From Juglans regia (lineage: Eukaryota; Streptophyta; Magnoliopsida; Fagales; Juglandaceae), in NCBI RefSeq assembly GCF_001411555.2, contig NC_049916.1, positions 22,599,558-22,663,557 on the forward strand: a stretch of 64,000 nucleotides of DNA. Direction: 5' to 3'. How positions within the stretch are numbered: the stretch's first letter is position 1; each line of letters opens with the position of its first letter. The position numbers and the translations under genes were made by a program. The notes beneath the pieces are model-generated. The model did not search any database. It was not told where the DNA came from and worked only from the letters and a program-made list of their open reading frames with translations. Shown here one piece after another: positions 59,916 through 64,000 of the stretch.

Positions 59916-60029
59916 AGTCAGAACCAGAGACAGTGGAAGATGCTATTTGGGAAGGCATTTCTGCCGAGATATATGGGGACAAAGTTCAATCAGCCTGCAA
60001 AAAAGCATGATTCAAAATCTGGCTCGTAA

Positions 60030-60225
60030 GCCTCGTTTGTTTTCAGAGATGAGATTAAATAAATTAAGTTGAGATTAAAATTAAAAAATTAAATAAAATA
60101 TTATTAGAATATATTTTTTAATTTTATTTTTATTTTGAGATTTGAAAAAGTTGAATTGTTTATTTTATTTTATATAAGAATTTGAAAAAATTATAATGAT
60201 GAGATTAGAGATTCTCAAAATATGA
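60030..60225. repeat. MITE of the ACP-region family, copy 7, inside LINE remnant
   Basis: Starts GCCTCGTTTGTTTTCAGAGA and has the AAATAAAATATTATTAGAAT core and GAATTGTTTATTTTATTTTA. It separates the zinc-finger and linker parts of the LINE. Confidence 0.7.
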
Positions 60226-60434
60226 TCTTAAAAATAAATCAGACCTAAAGATGTTGTCGAGGCAATGTTTACAGCGCTTGATAAGGAAGGGATGGAAGAG
60301 TTTGTAGTTATATGGAAAATTTGGAAACGAAGAAATGATTTTATCTTCAAGGATGTTTTTACACACCCAAATAAACTTGTGCAGCAATATTTGGAGCTTC
60401 TAAATACAAACAGGAGATCTAGCAGAGGTTAAGG

Positions 60435-60635
60435 GCAGGCTTAGGAGTGGGATGAAATATAAAATTCTCATATCATCTCATATCATCATTACATAATTTT
60501 TAAATTTTCATATAAAATATAATAAATAATTCAATTTTTTTAAATTTCAATTCACATTTTTCAAATTTTAAAAAAATAATAATATTAAAACATAAAATTA
60601 TCATCTTACCTCCAAACCTGTCCTAAGAGGTTGCA
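60435..60635. repeat. MITE of the ACP-region family, copy 8, inside LINE remnant
   Basis: From GGCTTAGGAGTGGGATGA to ACCTCCAAACCTGTCCTAAG, with the inverted-orientation core AAATATAATAAATAATTCAA. It separates the linker from the RNase H part of the LINE. Confidence 0.65.
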
Positions 60636-61015
60636 TCTGAAAACTGGGAGGCACCCCACTAAGAAATCTAAAACTTAACTACTGAATTGGGAGGCAACTC
60701 CCTAAAGAATTCTAAAACTTAATTGGAATGCTGGTGTGGATAAAGTCCAGTGCAAGGTTGGCACAGGTGCTGTTATTCAAGATTGGTAAGGAGTAATCCT
60801 GGCAACCCTAAGGATGAAAATAGATATTTTTCCTGATGCAGAATCCTCCGCAGCTCTTCAAGCAATTATGTTTTGCAGGGATTTGGGCTTCAAGAGAAAA
60901 TTATTGTAAAAGGGGACGCACTTAAAGTGGTTCAGGAGCTGGAGAAGATAACTGAGATTGGGACTAACACTAGAATGCTTCAGGCTAACACGTGTCGTTT
61001 GGATAATAACGTGAG

Positions 61016-61560
61016 ATGAGATAGAGCAATCTTAACAACATTTGAGTTTTGATCGTTTTGGAGATACCTCAATGTATTCTCTCTCTTTTATTAGAAGTTT
61101 GACAACAAGCCTTCTATACCCCTCGAGAACGTAGTCCAATGATAGATTCGGATAAGGCCATTCGATATATATATATATATATATATTTTTTTTTTTTTTC
61201 TCATTCTTTTTTATACCTGAATATATTTTAAAAAAAAAAACTCACAATATCACTTCAAAATACTTTCTCAATCATTAAATAAAAATAAATAAATTTGTGA
61301 CCCATATCGAAATTCATTTTTCCGGACTAGTTGCAGTTTCCTTGACAATAAAGTTTATTTTTCAGTAAATGTGTAAAGATATTTCCTCAATTTAATTGGC
61401 GTAACAAGATTTACTTTATAAAAATAATTTGGACACTGATTTATGCCCAGAAGAAGTTTAAATAAATATCTATAAAAAAAAATATTGTAACGAGGACACC
61501 AGTACAGTCAATATTCCGTCTCCATCACTTTCAAAAAAAAAAAAAAATTCCATCTCTATC
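61016..61560. other. Spacer between LINE remnant and CPL3 promoter
   Basis: AT-rich, with an (AT)n tract next to a T14-type run at about 61167-61199 and A-runs near 61230 and 61532. No gene was recognised. Confidence 0.4.
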
Positions 61561-61576
61561 ACCCATTCCTCATCGG

Positions 61577-61624
61577 TGACGTGTACGATCCAGATTCAAA
61601 CTCTGGCGTGCCCGTCTATATAAT
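61577..61624 (+). promoter_or_regulatory. Likely core promoter of the CPL3-type gene
   Basis: TATATAAT at 61617-61624 is a good TATA box, followed by a CT-rich leader. About 33 bp upstream, TGACGTGT (61577-61584) contains the ACGTG core bound by plant bZIP or bHLH factors. Transcription would start near 61650, giving a 5' UTR of about 310 bases before ATG 61964. Factor binding is inference. Confidence 0.5.
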
Positions 61625-61963
61625 CTCACCTCTCCTCTTCTTCCTCCTATCTTTTCATTCTTGTAGTTTTATAGCTCCTCCGTCTCTCAAGTAACTACGA
61701 GTTTTACTTTCTCGAGTCGGGGGAAAGGAGCTAAGAGTCTAACATTCCAAGCTTCTCAAATCAGATCTGACGTCAAATTCTATCACGATTTTGAATCTTT
61801 TTTCTTCTCTTAAACTCGGTTATAATTTATTATGTCAATCCGATCTTTGAGAAATTGAACAAAAAACCCCAACTTAATTTTCTGTAATTTGTAAGATCCG
61901 GTGGAGATCAGGTCGATGTTGAATTTGTTGGTGATTATAGGATTTTGAATAAGATTTTAATTT

Positions 61964-64000
61964 ATGGTCGTTGCTGGGTCGAATTGGTTTGAGGGAAATA
62001 ATTGTGAGGGTATTGAGGAAACCCTAGGTGAGATGGGGAAGGATGAGACTAAGGTCGAAGACGTAGAAGAAGGTGAAATTTCTGATGGAGTTTCGGTGGA
62101 GGAGATCACCGAGGAAAATCTAAAAAAGCAGGAGAATGCTACCGCGACGACGAAGGTCTCGTCGAAACCAAAAGCCGGAGCTAGGGTTTGGACGATGCAG
62201 GATCTGTATAAATACCAGGTCTCTCGTGGCTATGGTTCGAGCTTGTATAATCTGGCGTGGGCACAGGCCGTGCAGAATAAGCCTCTGAATGAGATTTTCG
62301 TGATGGGGGCGGAGGTTGACCTGGACGAGAAATCGAAGCGATCGTCGGCTCCGCCAAATTCTAACGCAAAGGAAGTTGATGAAGTTATGGTCGATAATGA
62401 TAGTAAGGACGAGATGGATGCTAAAGTTGTGGATGTGGGGAAAGAGGAAGGGGAATTGGAGGAAGGTGAGATTGATTTGGATTCAGAGCCGATCGAAAAG
62501 GAGGTCGAGTCTGAGGAAATTAAAGAAGAAGCAGTTTTGGGCAGAGAGGGTGTGAATGTTGAGAACTCGGAGATTGTTTTGGAGAAGCGAGTGACTTGGA
62601 TTCGGGAAACTCTGGAGAGTGCAACTGTGATCGAGGCAGAGACGTAAGTTCGCAATTTGAATGGTATTGGATTTGGAGTATGATGGGTAACTTGCCTAAT
62701 TGAGACACTTACTTGGGGTGTTTTGGCGATGGATAATTTCTTTTGAAATTGATATTTTTGGCTGGTTTTTTGTTGTAGATCATTTGGGGAAGTTTGCTCC
62801 CGAGTGCACAGCACTATGGAGAGCTTGCGAGAAGTGTTGTCAGAAAGTAGTGTTCCCACAAAGGATGCTCTTGTTCAATTGTTGTTCACTGCGATTAAGG
62901 CAGTCAATTCGGTAAGGCACCAGTAGTGTTTTTGAACTTGCCACATTGTTATCATCCCTGGGTATTTGCTTTAAATAGCGTATCTTATGTAATCTTAATG
63001 AATTCGACGATCTGGTTTTAAACATGGGAGAGCTTCAATTGTTGTTTGATTGCAGGTGTTCTCTTCCATGAACAGAAACCGAAAGGAGCAGAATAAAGAA
63101 AATGTGTTGAGGTTTTAATCATTCTTTGATTCTCAATTCTGTATTTTATTTGAAATTTGATGCCATCGATTTTTCAGTCATCTCAATTTTTGCATTTTGG
63201 TTACAGGGTCATTTCTGATGTCAAGTTCGGTAATCCCCCTCTTTTCTCCTCTGAGCAGATGAAAGAGGTGCGGTTTTTTATAACTTAGTTAAAGAAGATT
63301 TTCTGGCCTCCCCTTTGTTTTAGCTTAGGAAGATTGTTGGTGTTCTCGAATCTAAAACTTGGTGTCCTTTTCACAGATAGAGGTCATGAGGTCCTCTGTG
63401 GATTCTGTTGATGCTTTATTGAGTACGATAGATGGTGTTAAAAGGAAAGAAATGGCGGCAATTGATGCGGCTAATAATAAGGATTTTGATGCTTCAACCA
63501 CAAGTGATGGTCGCGAATTGACTTCTAACAAGTTATCTTCAGATTCTATCGCTGTTGGATCCTTGGTTCTTAGTAACGCAAATATTCTACCTGAAGTTTT
63601 GAAACCAGGAGTTTCTAGTTTTAAGAGTAGAGCAATTCTGCTCCCGCTGTTAGACCTTCACAAAGATCATGATATAGACAGTCTCCCCTCTCCCACACGG
63701 GAAGCACCATCGTCTTTCCCTGTACACAACATAATGGATATTGGAGACGGGATGGCTAGACCAGTGTTGCCCACTGCTAAGGTGGCGCATGACACAGAAA
63801 ATTCAAAATTGCATATTTATGAAACTGATGCACTCAAAGCTTTTTCTACCTATCAACAAAAGTTTGGTCAAAATTCCTTGTTTACAAGTGATCTCCCTAG
63901 CCCGACCCCTTCAGAAGAATTTGATGATGGGGATGGTGACACTAGTGGGGAGGTTTCTAGTTCTTCTACCATTGGCAATATAAGAAATGTTAATCCACCC
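61964..64000 (+). CDS. CPL3: RNA polymerase II CTD phosphatase-like 3, N-terminal part
   Basis: Five exons are in the window: 61964-62643, 62779-62911, 63056-63111, 63207-63267 and 63377 to the right edge, in matching phases, for 518 residues. Diagnostic stretches are DVEEGEISDGVSVEEI at about residue 33, VWTMQDLYKYQVSRGYGSSL followed by YNLAWAQAVQNKPLNEIFV at residues about 75-115, a second acidic EEGELEEGEIDLDSE, and in exon 5 SRAILLPLLDLHKDHDIDSL, PSPTREAPSSFPV and ETDALKAFSTYQQKFG. In plants CPL3 dephosphorylates the C-terminal repeat of RNA polymerase II through an FCP1-type domain and has a BRCT domain; both lie beyond the edge and cannot be seen. Arabidopsis CPL3 represses stress and immune genes. 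The start is the first ATG after the leader. Confidence 0.9.

Larger units (their letters stand above)
59916..61015 (+). mobile_element. LINE 3' remnant broken by two MITEs
   Basis: Three pieces in LINE order on the plus strand: EPETVEDAIWEGISAEIYGD at about 59924-60000 (zinc-finger region of ORF2), VEAMFTALDKEGMEEFVVIW and KIWKRRNDFIFKDVFTHPNK at about 60250-60380 (linker), and VQCKVGTGAVIQDW, VILATLRMKIDIFPDAESSA and ALQAIMFCRDLGF at about 60750-60890 (RNase H). MITEs at 60030-60225 and 60435-60635 separate the pieces. Stops and frame changes make it non-functional. Its ends and target duplication were not determined. Confidence 0.75.

Noticed and set aside
62230..62859. Minus-strand 209-residue ORF over CPL3 exon 1
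   Set aside because: Shadow of the acidic, GAA/GAG-rich CPL3 exon; no independent motif.
1..64000. tRNA, rRNA, known conserved miRNA precursors, or CRISPR-like arrays
   Set aside because: No cloverleaf with A and B box order, no rRNA sequence and no familiar conserved mature miRNA was noticed by eye; regular repeats found are microsatellites or TE arrays. A covariance-model scan was not possible.

Overview
The window is plant nuclear DNA. The genes are intron-containing with GT..AG junctions, intergenic DNA is AT-rich with long (AT)n and (GA/CT)n microsatellites, and most of the length is transposable-element sequence of plant type (CACTA, Ty1/copia, a long-LTR element, LINE, hAT-like and other MITEs). 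The gene complement points to a eudicot. The repeat families look like those of woody Fagales such as Juglandaceae, but that is recollection, not something tested here.

Four host genes are supported. (1) 23916-31696 (+) is a LAX PANICLE 2-like regulator with a C-terminal RAWUL/ubiquitin-like domain, four coding exons and a 6.35 kb third intron. (2) 43261-44148 (-) is a SAM-domain protein encoded by one uninterrupted reading frame. (3) 57045-58625 (+) is a plastid acyl carrier protein with four exons. (4) 61964 to the right edge (+) is the N-terminal part of an RNA polymerase II CTD phosphatase-like 3 (CPL3-type) gene. They look like ordinary, independently regulated nuclear genes with no shared pathway.

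Layout. 1-5970: AT-rich, no recognised gene, two copies of a short MITE. 5974-12595: decayed CACTA element A. 12.6-14.2 kb: intergenic. 14.28-20.69 kb: second CACTA-like element B, arranged in the opposite direction to A and carrying a copia fragment. 20.7-23.6 kb: upstream DNA of the LAX2-like gene, leading into a chain of short upstream ORFs. 23.9-31.7 kb: LAX2-like gene, with a truncated antisense LINE in intron 3. 32.4-36.8 kb: copia element with both LTRs. 37.6-40.5 kb: LINE with target-site duplication, hit by a hAT-type MITE that contains a long hairpin. 43.2-44.15 kb: SAM gene. 44.5-50.9 kb: MITEs, two relatives of one hAT-like family and a 2.8 kb LTR with primer-binding site. 53.0-54.3 kb: large foldback element, a Pack-MULE candidate. 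55.5-61.0 kb: a cluster of about eight related MITEs around and inside the ACP gene and inside a LINE remnant. 61.6-64.0 kb: CPL3 promoter and 5' exons.

The strongest second-look items are the chain of ATGA-linked upstream ORFs before the LAX2-like start, the two oppositely arranged CACTA elements sharing a TTCGAACG-type repeat, the three-level nest at 37.6-40.5 kb that can be ordered by target-site duplications, and the foldback element at 53-54.3 kb. I did not find a system clearly without precedent.
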